Shown here piece by piece: positions 47,410 through 56,395 of a stretch of DNA of 64,000 nt (within the stretch, counting starts at the first letter, position 1; each line of letters begins with the position of its first letter). Source of the DNA: an uncultured Pelagibacteraceae bacterium (GTDB lineage Bacteria; Pseudomonadota; Alphaproteobacteria; Pelagibacterales; Pelagibacteraceae). The notes under the pieces are model-generated. The model ran no database searches. It was not told where the DNA came from and worked only from the letters and a program-made list of their open reading frames with translations. A program made the position numbers and the translations under genes. Location of the stretch: positions 124,001-188,000 of the forward strand of contig CACHQB010000001.1 in NCBI GenBank assembly GCA_902581925.1, read 5' to 3'.

Positions 47410-47897
47410 AAATAATAAAAGCAAAAAAAATTACTAAAAAAAATTTTTCTAAATTTGGTCAATTAATAGATACGTCAAAAAAAAATCCTATAAATATTAA
47501 TGATGGGTATGCAAAAAGATTTGATAATTTGATAAACGTAGATGCATCTAAAAACAAAGGGAAAGCAATTGTTAGTATTTTTAAAGCAAAAAAAAGAAGG
47601 TTTCCTATGAAAATCGATATGATGGAAAAACATCCTTTAGGAAGCCAGGCCTTTATACCAATGGAAGATACAAAATTTTTAGTATTTGTAGCACCAAAAG
47701 GAGATAAACCAGATGTAAATAAAATCCAATCCTTTTTAGTCCCAAAACAAACTGGAGTTAATTACAATGCTGGTATTTGGCACTTTCCGTTGATTTCTAT
47801 GAAAAATATGAATTTTCTAATTGTTGATAGAAAAGGAAAAGGAAACAATCTTGTTATTTATAAATTTAAAAAAGATAAAATTATTTTGAAAAAATGA
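47406..47897 (+). CDS. allA: Ureidoglycolate lyase
   Basis: This 163-residue enzyme splits ureidoglycolate to glyoxylate and urea. Visible AllA motifs are EKHPLGSQAFIPME near residues 73-86 and NAGIWHFPLISMKNMNFLIVDRKG near residues 120-143. Length matches AllA (about 160). It completes the branch after allantoicase. It overlaps its neighbours by 4 bases on both sides. Confidence 0.92.
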   Translation: MKIIKAKKITKKNFSKFGQLIDTSKKNPININDGYAKRFDNLINVDASKNKGKAIVSIFKAKKRRFPMKIDMMEKHPLGSQAFIPMEDTKFLVFVAPKGDKPDVNKIQSFLVPKQTGVNYNAGIWHFPLISMKNMNFLIVDRKGKGNNLVIYKFKKDKIILKK

Positions 47898-48793
47898 AAA
47901 AAAAATACCCAAGAGATTTAGTGGGATATGGTTCCAAAAAAGTTAAGGTAAAGTGGCCTGGTAATGCTAAGTTAGCTTTGCAATTTGTACTTAATTACGA
48001 GGAGGGAGCAGAAAATTGTACTCTTCATGGTGATAAAACTTCAGAAGTATTTTTATCAGAAATTATAGGAGCAAAACCAATTAAAGGTCGACACTTAAAT
48101 ATGGAATCAATTTATGAATATGGATCAAGAAGAGGGTTTTGGAGAATTCATGATCTATTTAATAAAAAGAAAATTCCACTTACTATTTTTGGAGTTGGTA
48201 TGGCATTAGAAAGAAATAAAGAAGTTTGTTCGGCTATAAAAAAAGCAAATTATGAAGTTGCAAGTCATGGGTGGAGATGGATTGACTATCAAAATGTATC
48301 AAAGAAAAAAGAAAAAAATGATATGGAGCTTGCAGTCAAATCTATAAAAAAGATATTTGGTAATCAACCTGCTGGTTGGTACACCGGTAGATGTAGCGAA
48401 AATACTTTAGATTTAGTAATTGATAATGGTAGTTTTTTATACTGTAGCGATACATACAGTGACGATCTTCCTTACTGGATAAAAAAAGGTAATAAAAAAC
48501 AATTAATGGTTCCTTACACACTTGATAACAATGATATGAGGTTTGCAACCAATCAAGGATTTAATTCAGGTGAACAATTTTATAATTATTTAAAAGATAG
48601 TTTCGATGCCCTTTATGAGGAGGGAAAAACTTCACCTAAGATGATGTCGGTTGGTTTGCATTGTAGATTAATTGGAAGACCTGGTAGAATACAGTCTCTT
48701 AAAAAATTTTTAAATTACATCACAAAATTTAAGGATATTTGGATCTGCAAAAGAGTAGATATAGCTAAACATTGGATAAAAAATTACAGTTAA
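47894..48793 (+). CDS. puuE: PuuE-type allantoinase (polysaccharide-deacetylase fold)
   Basis: This 299-residue protein is of the metal-independent allantoinase PuuE type, which opens allantoin to allantoate. The start RDLVGYGSKKVKVKWPGNA, the LNYEEGAENCTLHGD block near residues 35-49 and the GRRGFWR-like EYGSRRGFWRIHD near 75-87 are characteristic. VASHGWRWIDYQ near 121-132 and the late GLHCRLIGRPGRI follow. It is distinct from the metal-dependent AllB amidohydrolase. It is the last gene of the plus-strand urate operon; the cytochrome c gene converges 7 bases beyond. Confidence 0.93.
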   Translation: MKKKYPRDLVGYGSKKVKVKWPGNAKLALQFVLNYEEGAENCTLHGDKTSEVFLSEIIGAKPIKGRHLNMESIYEYGSRRGFWRIHDLFNKKKIPLTIFGVGMALERNKEVCSAIKKANYEVASHGWRWIDYQNVSKKKEKNDMELAVKSIKKIFGNQPAGWYTGRCSENTLDLVIDNGSFLYCSDTYSDDLPYWIKKGNKKQLMVPYTLDNNDMRFATNQGFNSGEQFYNYLKDSFDALYEEGKTSPKMMSVGLHCRLIGRPGRIQSLKKFLNYITKFKDIWICKRVDIAKHWIKNYS

Positions 48794-48800
48794 ATTTTTT

Positions 48801-49124
48801 TTATTGTTCAGCAGCTATAGAGGTATAGTGCGCAACTGCTTCTATTTCATCATCAGTTAGTATACCCTCCATTGCGGGCATTACTCCTATACCGTTTCTA
48901 ACTGCCATTAAGATTCTTTGAATATCAGGTCTAATTTCATTTAAATTTGGACCAACCATTGCATTCGATCCAGCATCTGAGAGCATATGACATGCTGCAC
49001 AATTTCCAGCCCCCAGAAAAACTTCTTTCCCCTTATTAAACATTTCATCAGCATTAACGTGGGTTAACGATAAAAATATCAAAAATAATAATGTATTAAA
49101 GAAATTTAAAAATAATTTTTTCAC
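48801..49124 (-). CDS. Small periplasmic c-type cytochrome
   Basis: This 107-residue monoheme protein has a signal peptide (about residues 1-25, ending VNADE). The heme-binding motif is CAACH near residue 42 (GAGNCAACHMLSD), and a distal ligand methionine is likely in VMPAMEGILTDDEIEAVAHY. This is the class I cytochrome c5/c555-like form and resembles the C-terminal domain of PuuD. It may serve as electron acceptor for the truncated PuuD at 40410-41318, or be a general respiratory carrier. The start is a GTG. It ends 7 bases from puuE. Confidence 0.85.
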   Translation of the reverse strand: MKKLFLNFFNTLLFLIFLSLTHVNADEMFNKGKEVFLGAGNCAACHMLSDAGSNAMVGPNLNEIRPDIQRILMAVRNGIGVMPAMEGILTDDEIEAVAHYTSIAAEQ

Positions 49125-49167
49125 ATAAATTTGGTATCATAATTAAAAATATTTAAAAAGGAGAATT

Positions 49168-49455
49168 ATGAAAGCTTATTGGGTTGCAAATTATACTGAA
49201 ATAAAAGACGACGAAAGACTTAAAAAATATGCTGTTAAAGCAAAAGAAGCGGTTGAAAAATATTCTGGAAAAATAATAGCCAGAAGTGCAAATAATGTAA
49301 CTTTAGAAGGTAGGGAAATGGTTAGAGTAGCGCTTGCAGAATTTCCAGATATTGAAACAGCAAAAAATTGTTACAATTCCGAAGAGTATGTTGAGGCTAG
49401 AAAACATTTGGAAAATAATGCTACTAGAGAACACATAATATTTGAGGGAATGTAA
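49168..49455 (+). CDS. DUF1330 family protein
   Basis: This 95-residue protein is of the dimeric alpha+beta-barrel type. The start MKAYWVANYTEIKDDERLKKY and the RVALAEFPDIETAKNCYNSEEY block near residues 51-72 are typical of DUF1330. The family has no settled function. A strong ribosome site (AAGGAGA) lies just upstream of the ATG. It sits outside the urate operon, divergent from the cytochrome gene by 43 bases. Confidence 0.85.
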   Translation: MKAYWVANYTEIKDDERLKKYAVKAKEAVEKYSGKIIARSANNVTLEGREMVRVALAEFPDIETAKNCYNSEEYVEARKHLENNATREHIIFEGM

Positions 49456-49467
49456 GCTGATAAAGAC

Positions 49468-50103
49468 TTAATATTGAATAGGTTCGGGATCTATACTTCT
49501 CCATAAATACCAAGTTGCAACAGAACAGTAAGGGGAAAACTTTTTGTTAAGATATTTCACGTAACTTTCTGGTGGTAGATATTTTTTATTAAAATTTTTT
49601 GAAATAGCTCTTAACAAACCAATATCCTGGATTGGCCAAATATTAGGACGATTATAAGTAAATAATAAAATCATTTCTGCTGACCATCTTCCAATTTGTC
49701 TTAATTGAGAAAGATAAATTATGGCATCTTCATCAGACATTTTTGAAATAAGTCTTGGATTAAACTCTTTACTTAATATTTTTTCAGCTAAACTTTTTAT
49801 TCCTTTCACTTTCTGTCTACTTAGACCACAACTTTTGAGCTGGATAGTAGATAACTTGCTTACTGTTTTTGCGTTAATTTTATTTTTGCATTTTTTCTTA
49901 AATTTTAAAAAAACTGAATTAGCAGCAGCAACGCTAATTTGTTGTCCAATTATACTTTTACAGAGAGAGAAAAAGACATCTTTTCTTGAAGTTAGCACTG
50001 TCTCTGATGGGGATTTATATTTTTTAATCAAAAAAGACATGGTTTTATCTTTTTTAGATAAATATTTTTTTGCTTTATTCCAGTATGATGGAGTTTTACT
50101 CAT
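49468..50103 (-). CDS. DNA-3-methyladenine glycosylase II-like (AlkA, HhH-GPD)
   Basis: This 211-residue base-excision enzyme has a helix-hairpin-helix (LRQIGRWSAEMILLFTY, near residues 130-146) and the catalytic aspartate in PIQDIGLLRAI near 155-165, preceded by SIIGQQISVAAA near 50-61. It removes alkylated bases from DNA. No FeS-cluster cysteines are seen. Its ATG overlaps the DMT exporter stop by 8 bases, so the two may be cotranscribed. Confidence 0.88.
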   Translation of the reverse strand: MSKTPSYWNKAKKYLSKKDKTMSFLIKKYKSPSETVLTSRKDVFFSLCKSIIGQQISVAAANSVFLKFKKKCKNKINAKTVSKLSTIQLKSCGLSRQKVKGIKSLAEKILSKEFNPRLISKMSDEDAIIYLSQLRQIGRWSAEMILLFTYNRPNIWPIQDIGLLRAISKNFNKKYLPPESYVKYLNKKFSPYCSVATWYLWRSIDPEPIQY

Positions 50104-50977
50104 GTCGTGAAACAGATATCTTTTTTTTCAAATACATCTCTCTTCTAAATATAATAATAGATGAAACTATAACTAATAAGGCACCTAATAAAGTTTTAGA
50201 AGTTGGTATTTCATTCCAAATAAAATATCCAAAAATTATTGCAAATACTAATCCAAGATATTTTAAAGGGGAAACTAAACTTACTTCTGAATATTTATAA
50301 GATTGTGATAACCATAAATTAGCAAGACCACCTAATATACCAACCATAGATAGCAAAAATAAATCAATTAAACTTGGCAAAATCCATCCCTGATAAATAG
50401 ATAGAAAACTTAAAAGCATTATTGAGAATGAAAAGAAAAAACTAATCAACCAGGCAGGTTCGGTCGATGATAATTTTCTTATAGCAATAGCAACGTAAGA
50501 TAGACCTAAGCAAAAAATTATTGGATAAATATAATATAAATTTAAAGAGCTAAAACCTGGTTCAGTTATGAAAATTATACCAACAAATCCAACTAGGACC
50601 GCTAACCATCGATAAATACCAACTTTTTCTTTTAATAAAAAAATTGAAAATATTGTTATAAATATTGGTGCTGCAAAAGATATACTTACAACTGTTGCCA
50701 AAGGTAAATTTCTTAATGCTACAAATATAGAAACCAAAGCAATTAATCCTGCTAAACATCTTTTAAAATGAAGAAATGGTCTAGTTGTTTTATAAAAATC
50801 TAAATATCTATCTTTAGGAATAAGAAATAAAATAGGAATTATTCCACAAAATCCTCTGAAAAATAATACTTGTCCAACGGGATAATCCTCAGACCACTTA
50901 ACAATCACATCCATAAGTGAAAATGCACATACCGATATGAACATGTAAAAAAAGCCTAATTGATTTTTTGATAGCAT
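50096..50977 (-). CDS. DMT-superfamily exporter (EamA/RhaT type)
   Basis: This 293-residue membrane protein has ten predicted helices in two EamA repeats (about residues 8-140 and 150-280). The first repeat has VVKWSEDYPVGQVLFFRGFCG and the second ends in SPLKYLGLVFAIIFGYFIWNEIPTSKTLLGALLVI. The substrate is unknown; family members export amino acids or other small metabolites. It precedes the AlkA-type glycosylase on the minus strand, with a short overlap. It is divergent from msrA, 34 bases away. Confidence 0.88.
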   Translation of the reverse strand: MLSKNQLGFFYMFISVCAFSLMDVIVKWSEDYPVGQVLFFRGFCGIIPILFLIPKDRYLDFYKTTRPFLHFKRCLAGLIALVSIFVALRNLPLATVVSISFAAPIFITIFSIFLLKEKVGIYRWLAVLVGFVGIIFITEPGFSSLNLYYIYPIIFCLGLSYVAIAIRKLSSTEPAWLISFFFSFSIMLLSFLSIYQGWILPSLIDLFLLSMVGILGGLANLWLSQSYKYSEVSLVSPLKYLGLVFAIIFGYFIWNEIPTSKTLLGALLVIVSSIIIFRREMYLKKKISVSRHE

Positions 50978-51011
50978 ATGATTAACTTTAGATTAATTAA
51001 GTTAATTATCA

Positions 51012-51455
51012 ATGGAAATAGCAATTTTAGGATTAGGATGTTTTTGGGGACCAGAAATTAAGTTTAGTAAACTTGATGGAGTTATTAAAACAGAAGTAGG
51101 TTATTGTGGAGGTCATTATGCTGAAACCAATTACAAAGAAGTATGCACAGGCACAACAAATCATGCAGAAGTAGTAAAATTAGATTTTGATCCTAAAGTA
51201 ATATCTTACGAGAAAATTCTTGAATATTTTTTTGAAATTCATGATCCAACAACTTTAAATTCTCAAGGACCAGATTTTGGAACCCAATATAGAAGTGAAA
51301 TATTTTATTTAAATGATCAGCAAAAAATTACTGCTGAAAAAATGATAGAAAAAGAAAACGCCAAATTATCAGGAAAAGTAGTAACAAAAACTTCTTTAGT
51401 TAAAAATTATTGCCCAGCTGAAGAGTATCATCAAAGATATTTGGAAAAAAGATAA
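51012..51455 (+). CDS. msrA: Peptide methionine-S-sulfoxide reductase A (compact)
   Basis: MsrA repairs oxidised methionine. The catalytic motif is GCFWGPEIKFSKLDGV near residues 9-24. GYCGGHYAETNYKEVCTGTTNHAEV (near 31-55), GTQYRSEIFY and the C-terminal CPAEEYHQRYLEKR follow. At 147 residues it is shorter than E. coli MsrA (212) but close to other short MsrA. It starts a four-gene run on the plus strand (msrA, sulfurtransferase, RND adaptor, RND pump). The sulfurtransferase begins 1 base after its stop. Confidence 0.93.
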   Translation: MEIAILGLGCFWGPEIKFSKLDGVIKTEVGYCGGHYAETNYKEVCTGTTNHAEVVKLDFDPKVISYEKILEYFFEIHDPTTLNSQGPDFGTQYRSEIFYLNDQQKITAEKMIEKENAKLSGKVVTKTSLVKNYCPAEEYHQRYLEKR

Positions 51456-51456
51456 A

Positions 51457-52269
51457 ATGTCTCTAGTCGATACAAGTTGGTTAGAAAATAATATTGATAA
51501 AGTAAAAATTATTGATTGCTCATGGCATATGCCTCAAACTCAAAGAAATGGTTTTGAGGAATATACAGAGGAGCATATTCCAAATGCTATTTTTTTTGAT
51601 TTAGATAAAAATTCTAAATTAGATACTGATTTACCACATATGCTTACTGATACTAAATCTTGGGAAAAAATAATGAGCAAAATGGGTATAGAAAATAATG
51701 ATCGAATAATAATTTATGATAATTCTGATGTTATTAGTTCTTGTAGATGTTGGTACAATTTAATTTATTACGGACATGATCCTAAACTAGTTCATGTTCT
51801 GGATGGTGGATTAAAAAAATGGAAAAAAGAAAATAAACCTACAGATAACATAGAAGTAACCAATCAAACTTCAAAGTATATATGCAAAGAAAATATAGAA
51901 CTAGTTAAAAATAAAAAACAAATAGATGAAAATATTAATTCACATGAATTTAATGTTGTTGATGCAAGAAGTAGAGAAAGATTTGAAGGCAAAGTTGATG
52001 AACCAAGGAAAGGTCTTAGAAGTGGTGCAATAAAAAATTCTTTTTGCCTGCCCTTTTCTGAATTAATTAACGAAGACCACACTTTCGTTAGTAAAGACAA
52101 AATACTTGAAAAGTTTAAGTCAATTAAATTTGACCAAGACAAAAACATAGTATTTTCATGTGGTTCAGGAGTGACCGCAAGTGTTTTGGCACTAGCTTAT
52201 TCTTTAATAAATGCTAAATATATGCCGACTATATACGATGGCTCTTGGGCAGAATACGGAAAAAATTAA
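51457..52269 (+). CDS. sseA: Sulfurtransferase, rhodanese / 3-mercaptopyruvate type
   Basis: This 270-residue protein has two rhodanese domains (about residues 1-130 and 145-270). The active cysteine is in VFSCGSGVTASVLALAY near residue 231; CGSGVTA is the loop of 3-mercaptopyruvate sulfurtransferases rather than the thiosulfate type (CRxGxR). Length matches SseA (about 280). It transfers sulfur to cyanide or other thiophilic acceptors. It lies 3 bases before the RND adaptor. Confidence 0.88.
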   Translation: MSLVDTSWLENNIDKVKIIDCSWHMPQTQRNGFEEYTEEHIPNAIFFDLDKNSKLDTDLPHMLTDTKSWEKIMSKMGIENNDRIIIYDNSDVISSCRCWYNLIYYGHDPKLVHVLDGGLKKWKKENKPTDNIEVTNQTSKYICKENIELVKNKKQIDENINSHEFNVVDARSRERFEGKVDEPRKGLRSGAIKNSFCLPFSELINEDHTFVSKDKILEKFKSIKFDQDKNIVFSCGSGVTASVLALAYSLINAKYMPTIYDGSWAEYGKN

Positions 52270-52272
52270 CTT

Positions 52273-53268
52273 ATGAAAACATCAACAAAAATAACCAGTA
52301 TAATAATTATTTTTTTTCTAATAATTGCAACAGTGATTATTGGAAGAACAATGATTGGAAATCATTTTAAAAAAAAATTTAGTAAAAGACCCCCTCCTGG
52401 AATAATAGTAACTACTACTCAAGAAAGGGTTTTTGAAAATGTTGTAAGTACCTATGGGACTGCAGCTCCAATTCAAACACAATCTTTTAAGATTGAAAAA
52501 TACGAAATACTTGAACCTATAATTTTTAATCAAAAAGTTAAAAAAGGTGATGTAGTTGCTAATCTTAAAAATAGAAAAATTATTGCACAATTTGATGGGG
52601 TTATTGGAAAAAGAGAATTCTCTGAAGATTTAGAAGTTTCTAAATCCTCTTTACTAATCAATCTTGAAGATACTAGTTATATATATTGTGATGTAGATAT
52701 ACCTGAAATTTTTGTGCCGTTTATCAAAGTTGGTTTACCAGTGGATATTAAATTTTCTGGTTACAAAAATAAAATTTATAAAGGAGAGGTAGATTCTTTT
52801 GCAAGTAGAATTAGTGAGGATACTAGAGCTTTAGCTACTAGAATAAAAATGAATAACGTATCTGGTGAAATATTACCAGGCTCATTTCTTGAAATTTCAA
52901 TTAAGTACGATGTAAGAAATAGTTTAAGTGCCCCAGATACAAGTACGATAGTAGAAGGTGAAAATGTTTTTATTTATAAAGTTGATGACAAAAATAAGGT
53001 AGCAAAAACTAAAGTAACTATAGGTGATAGATATTTAGGTTTTGTAGAAATATTTGACGGGCTAAATAATGGAGACAAAATAGTTGCTGAAGGAACTAAA
53101 AAAGTTAGACCCAATTTAACCATTAGACCAATTGATAAAGGATCTAAAAAGAAGCAAGGAAACTCTGGTTGGGGTGGAAAAAAGAAATCAAAAAAAGCTG
53201 AAGAAAAAAAAGGTAAGTTTGATTGGTTAAAAAATATTTTTAAAAAATCAGAAAAAGAAAAAAAATAA
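52273..53268 (+). CDS. RND efflux periplasmic adaptor (membrane fusion protein)
   Basis: This 331-residue protein has an N-terminal membrane anchor (about residues 8-26) without a lipobox cysteine. Beta-barrel strands, a short hairpin region and a membrane-proximal domain follow (for example KVGLPVDIKFSGYKNKIYKGEV and GSFLEISIKYDVRNSL). The C-terminus is a Lys/Gly-rich tail that may be disordered. The coiled-coil hairpin is much reduced compared with AcrA. It couples the inner-membrane pump directly downstream to an outer-membrane channel; no TolC homologue is in the window. Confidence 0.88.
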   Translation: MKTSTKITSIIIIFFLIIATVIIGRTMIGNHFKKKFSKRPPPGIIVTTTQERVFENVVSTYGTAAPIQTQSFKIEKYEILEPIIFNQKVKKGDVVANLKNRKIIAQFDGVIGKREFSEDLEVSKSSLLINLEDTSYIYCDVDIPEIFVPFIKVGLPVDIKFSGYKNKIYKGEVDSFASRISEDTRALATRIKMNNVSGEILPGSFLEISIKYDVRNSLSAPDTSTIVEGENVFIYKVDDKNKVAKTKVTIGDRYLGFVEIFDGLNNGDKIVAEGTKKVRPNLTIRPIDKGSKKKQGNSGWGGKKKSKKAEEKKGKFDWLKNIFKKSEKEKK

Positions 53269-53272
53269 TTAA

Positions 53273-56200
53273 ATGTATATAACTGAAGTTAGTATTAAAC
53301 GACCTGTTGTAGCTTGGGTTATGTCTTTGATATTAATTATTTTTGGTGTATTTGTTTTTTCAGAGTTACCAGTTCGAGAACTTCCTGATGGTATACAGCC
53401 TCCAGTTGTTCAAGTTCAAACCGATTATAAATCAGCATCAGCAGAAATAGTCGATGAAGAAATAACTCAAAAACTCGAAGATGTTATTGGTGGAGCTGAG
53501 GGTATTAAGAATATCGATTCAAGCTCTTTAAATGGTAGAAGTAGAATTAATATTCAATTTAATACAGACATAGACCTCGATGATGCTGCAAACGATATAA
53601 GAGAAAGAGTTGCTCGTGTAGTCGATAATCTACCAAGTGAGTCAAATCCACCACAAATTTTAAAACAAGCAGCTGGTTTTACAACAACAATGTGGGTTGC
53701 ACTTTCATCTCCAACCTGGAGTGATCTAGATCTTGGTGATTATGCCGAAAGATATCTTATAGACGCATTTTCAAGTGTTCCGAATGTTGGAAGGATTTTA
53801 GTTGGCGGTTTAAGAGAACTTAGTGTCAGAGTTTGGATAGACCCAATCAAATTGGCTGCAAATGATCTTACTATTCAAGAGGTGGAAAGGGCTCTGAGAA
53901 ATGAAAATATCAACCTTCCAGCTGGAACCTTGGAAGCAAATAATAAAGATTTAACTTTAAATATAGATAAATCTTATACAAATATAGATACAATAAAGCA
54001 GCTTCCTCTTAGGAAAAATAAAGACAAAGTAATAATACTTTCAGATGTTGCAAATGTTGAATTTGGACCAGTTTCAGAAAAAACTTTATTTAAAGCACAA
54101 AGAAAAAATGCTGTAAATTTAAAAACTGTAGGGATTGGAATTTATGCAAAAAGTGGTGCCTCAACCGTAGAATTATCTAATCAAATTAAGGTTAAAATAA
54201 AAGAACTCAACAAGTCCTTACCTGATGGATTAAAATTAGAAATAGCATTTAATAGAGCTACTTACATAGGTGCTGCAATAGAAGAAGTATATAAAAGTTT
54301 AGTCATTGCGTTTGTGTTAGTTGTTTTAATTATTTACCTCTTTCTTGGAAATCTTAAAGCAGTCATTGTACCAGCAGTAGCTCTACCAGTTAGTTTGATT
54401 GGTTCATTTCTTGGATTGTATATATTTGATCTCTCAATAAATATTTTTGTATTATTGAGTTTTATTTTAGCAATTGGAATAATTACCGATGATTCTGTAA
54501 TTATGACTGATGCTATTTATACTAGAATCGAAAATGGAGAAACACCATTAGTTGCAGCGTACAAAGGTTCTAAACAAATTACATTTGCAATTATTGCAAC
54601 CACATTAATTTTAATAGCAGTTTTTTTACCATTAATTTTTATAAAAGGAATTTCAGGAACCTTATTTAAGGAAACTGCAATAGCATTATCTTTCTCTATT
54701 GTTGTTTCGTCATTTGTAGCATTAACTTTGTCACCAATGCTTGGAAGCAAATTTTTAAATAAAAAAGAAAAAATTAATTTCTTTGTCAGAAAATTTAATA
54801 ATGGTTTCAAATCTTTCACAGGATTTTACATTAATTCGCTTCAATATTGGATTAACAAGAAAAAAACTATTTCAATATTTATAATCTTAATAGTTTGTGC
54901 ATCTGCTTATCTTTTTAATTTTTCAAAAAAAGAACTATTGCCAATGGAAGACAGGGGTTCTTATTTAATAATAGGATCAACTGATGAAGGAAGTTCTTTT
55001 GAGTATACTCAAGAAAAAGCTCAAATTATTGAGAGTAGAATATTAAGGCTATTACAAGCTGAGAATAGCCCTTATGAAAGATTAATAATGAGGGTTCCTG
55101 GTTTTGGTAAGTCTGCTACAACCTACAATACATTTATTATAATTGCATTATTAGATGAATGGAAAAATAGAGAAAAAAGTAGCCAAATTGTTCTTAGAGA
55201 AGCAATTGGACAAGTAGTTTCAGTTCCTGAAACCTTTGCTTTTCCAATATCTCCTCAAGGAATAAGAGTCTCAAGTTACAACAAACCGGTGCAAATGGTT
55301 ATTTATGGATCTAGTTATGAGGAGCTTGAAGAAATCCAAAGCAATGTTTTAAGAGCACTAAGAAAAAATAGAAATATGTTTAGAATAGAAAGTGATTACA
55401 CAAAAAATAAACCAGAAGTAAAATTAATCACAAATAAAAATAGAGCAAATGACTTAGGTGTGTCTACAGAAAATATTGGAAGAACTCTTGAGACACTTTA
55501 TGGTGGAAAAAGAGTAACATCTTTTAGTAAAGAGGGAAGAGAATACCCAATTATATTACAACAATATTTGGCAGATAGAAGAGATAAAGATGGTTTATCA
55601 AAGATCTTTGTAAGATCTGAAACAACAGGAAAATTAGTTTCTGTAGCAAGTCTTGTGGAATTTAAAGAGACAGGTACTGCAGAAGCTTTACCAAGATATA
55701 ATCGTCAAAGAGCTGTCACGATTTCAGCTGCTCTTTCTGAAGATTATACTCTAACAGAGGCAGTAAAGTATTTGGAAGACGTAATGGTTAAAGTTGCGCC
55801 TCAAAATCAGATTACCTGGAAAGGAAAATCTGAAGAGTTAAAAGAAACAACAAATGAAATATATTTAATTTTTGCTCTTGCTTTATTAACAGCCTATTTA
55901 GTAATGGCAGCAACCTTCAACTCTTTTGTTCACCCATTCATAATAATACTAACTGTTCCACTCGCAGTCTTTGGTGGATTGGTATTTATTTTACTTTTGA
56001 ACAGTTCAGTAAACATATTTTCACAAATTGCATTGATTATACTTATTGGTATATCTACTAAAAATAGTATTTTAATTGTAGATTATGCGAACCAATTAAG
56101 AACGACTGGAATTAAAATTGAGGATGCTTTAATTAAAGCATGTCAGCTTAGAATTCGACCAATCATAATGACTTCCCTAAGTACAATGATTGCAATGCTT

Positions 56201-56395
56201 CCTCTTGTAATAGGAAATATTGGTCCAGGAGCTGGTGAAGGTTCAAGATTAGCTGTTGGCTCTACAATTTTAGGAGGAATGATAATTTCAACTTTCTTTA
56301 CTTTGTATGTAACTCCTACAATGTATTTAACTCTTGCTAAAAATACTAAGCGTATTGATGCAGTAGACATTGAGTTAAAAAAACAATTAGATTAA
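53273..56395 (+). CDS. RND multidrug-efflux-type inner membrane pump (HAE1-like)
   Basis: This 1040-residue trimeric proton antiporter has a duplicated membrane and porter-domain arrangement. The start ITEVSIKRPVVAWVMSLILI is typical; the TM4 region GIITDDSVIMTDAIYTRIENG has the coupling aspartates, and the second half has IGISTKNSILIVDYANQLR. It is the size of AcrB/MexB. The substrate is unknown: lipid-related export is as likely as drug efflux in an oligotroph. It is coupled to its adaptor by a 4-base gap. The stop overlaps that of the convergent transglycosylase by 4 bases (TTAA at 56392-56395). Confidence 0.93.
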   Translation: MYITEVSIKRPVVAWVMSLILIIFGVFVFSELPVRELPDGIQPPVVQVQTDYKSASAEIVDEEITQKLEDVIGGAEGIKNIDSSSLNGRSRINIQFNTDIDLDDAANDIRERVARVVDNLPSESNPPQILKQAAGFTTTMWVALSSPTWSDLDLGDYAERYLIDAFSSVPNVGRILVGGLRELSVRVWIDPIKLAANDLTIQEVERALRNENINLPAGTLEANNKDLTLNIDKSYTNIDTIKQLPLRKNKDKVIILSDVANVEFGPVSEKTLFKAQRKNAVNLKTVGIGIYAKSGASTVELSNQIKVKIKELNKSLPDGLKLEIAFNRATYIGAAIEEVYKSLVIAFVLVVLIIYLFLGNLKAVIVPAVALPVSLIGSFLGLYIFDLSINIFVLLSFILAIGIITDDSVIMTDAIYTRIENGETPLVAAYKGSKQITFAIIATTLILIAVFLPLIFIKGISGTLFKETAIALSFSIVVSSFVALTLSPMLGSKFLNKKEKINFFVRKFNNGFKSFTGFYINSLQYWINKKKTISIFIILIVCASAYLFNFSKKELLPMEDRGSYLIIGSTDEGSSFEYTQEKAQIIESRILRLLQAENSPYERLIMRVPGFGKSATTYNTFIIIALLDEWKNREKSSQIVLREAIGQVVSVPETFAFPISPQGIRVSSYNKPVQMVIYGSSYEELEEIQSNVLRALRKNRNMFRIESDYTKNKPEVKLITNKNRANDLGVSTENIGRTLETLYGGKRVTSFSKEGREYPIILQQYLADRRDKDGLSKIFVRSETTGKLVSVASLVEFKETGTAEALPRYNRQRAVTISAALSEDYTLTEAVKYLEDVMVKVAPQNQITWKGKSEELKETTNEIYLIFALALLTAYLVMAATFNSFVHPFIIILTVPLAVFGGLVFILLLNSSVNIFSQIALIILIGISTKNSILIVDYANQLRTTGIKIEDALIKACQLRIRPIIMTSLSTMIAMLPLVIGNIGPGAGEGSRLAVGSTILGGMIISTFFTLYVTPTMYLTLAKNTKRIDAVDIELKKQLD

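Noticed and set aside
49168..49455. DUF1330 gene as a member of the purine pathway
   Set aside because: It has its own strong ribosome site, is divergent from the cytochrome c gene, and the family has no known purine role; adjacency alone is not enough.
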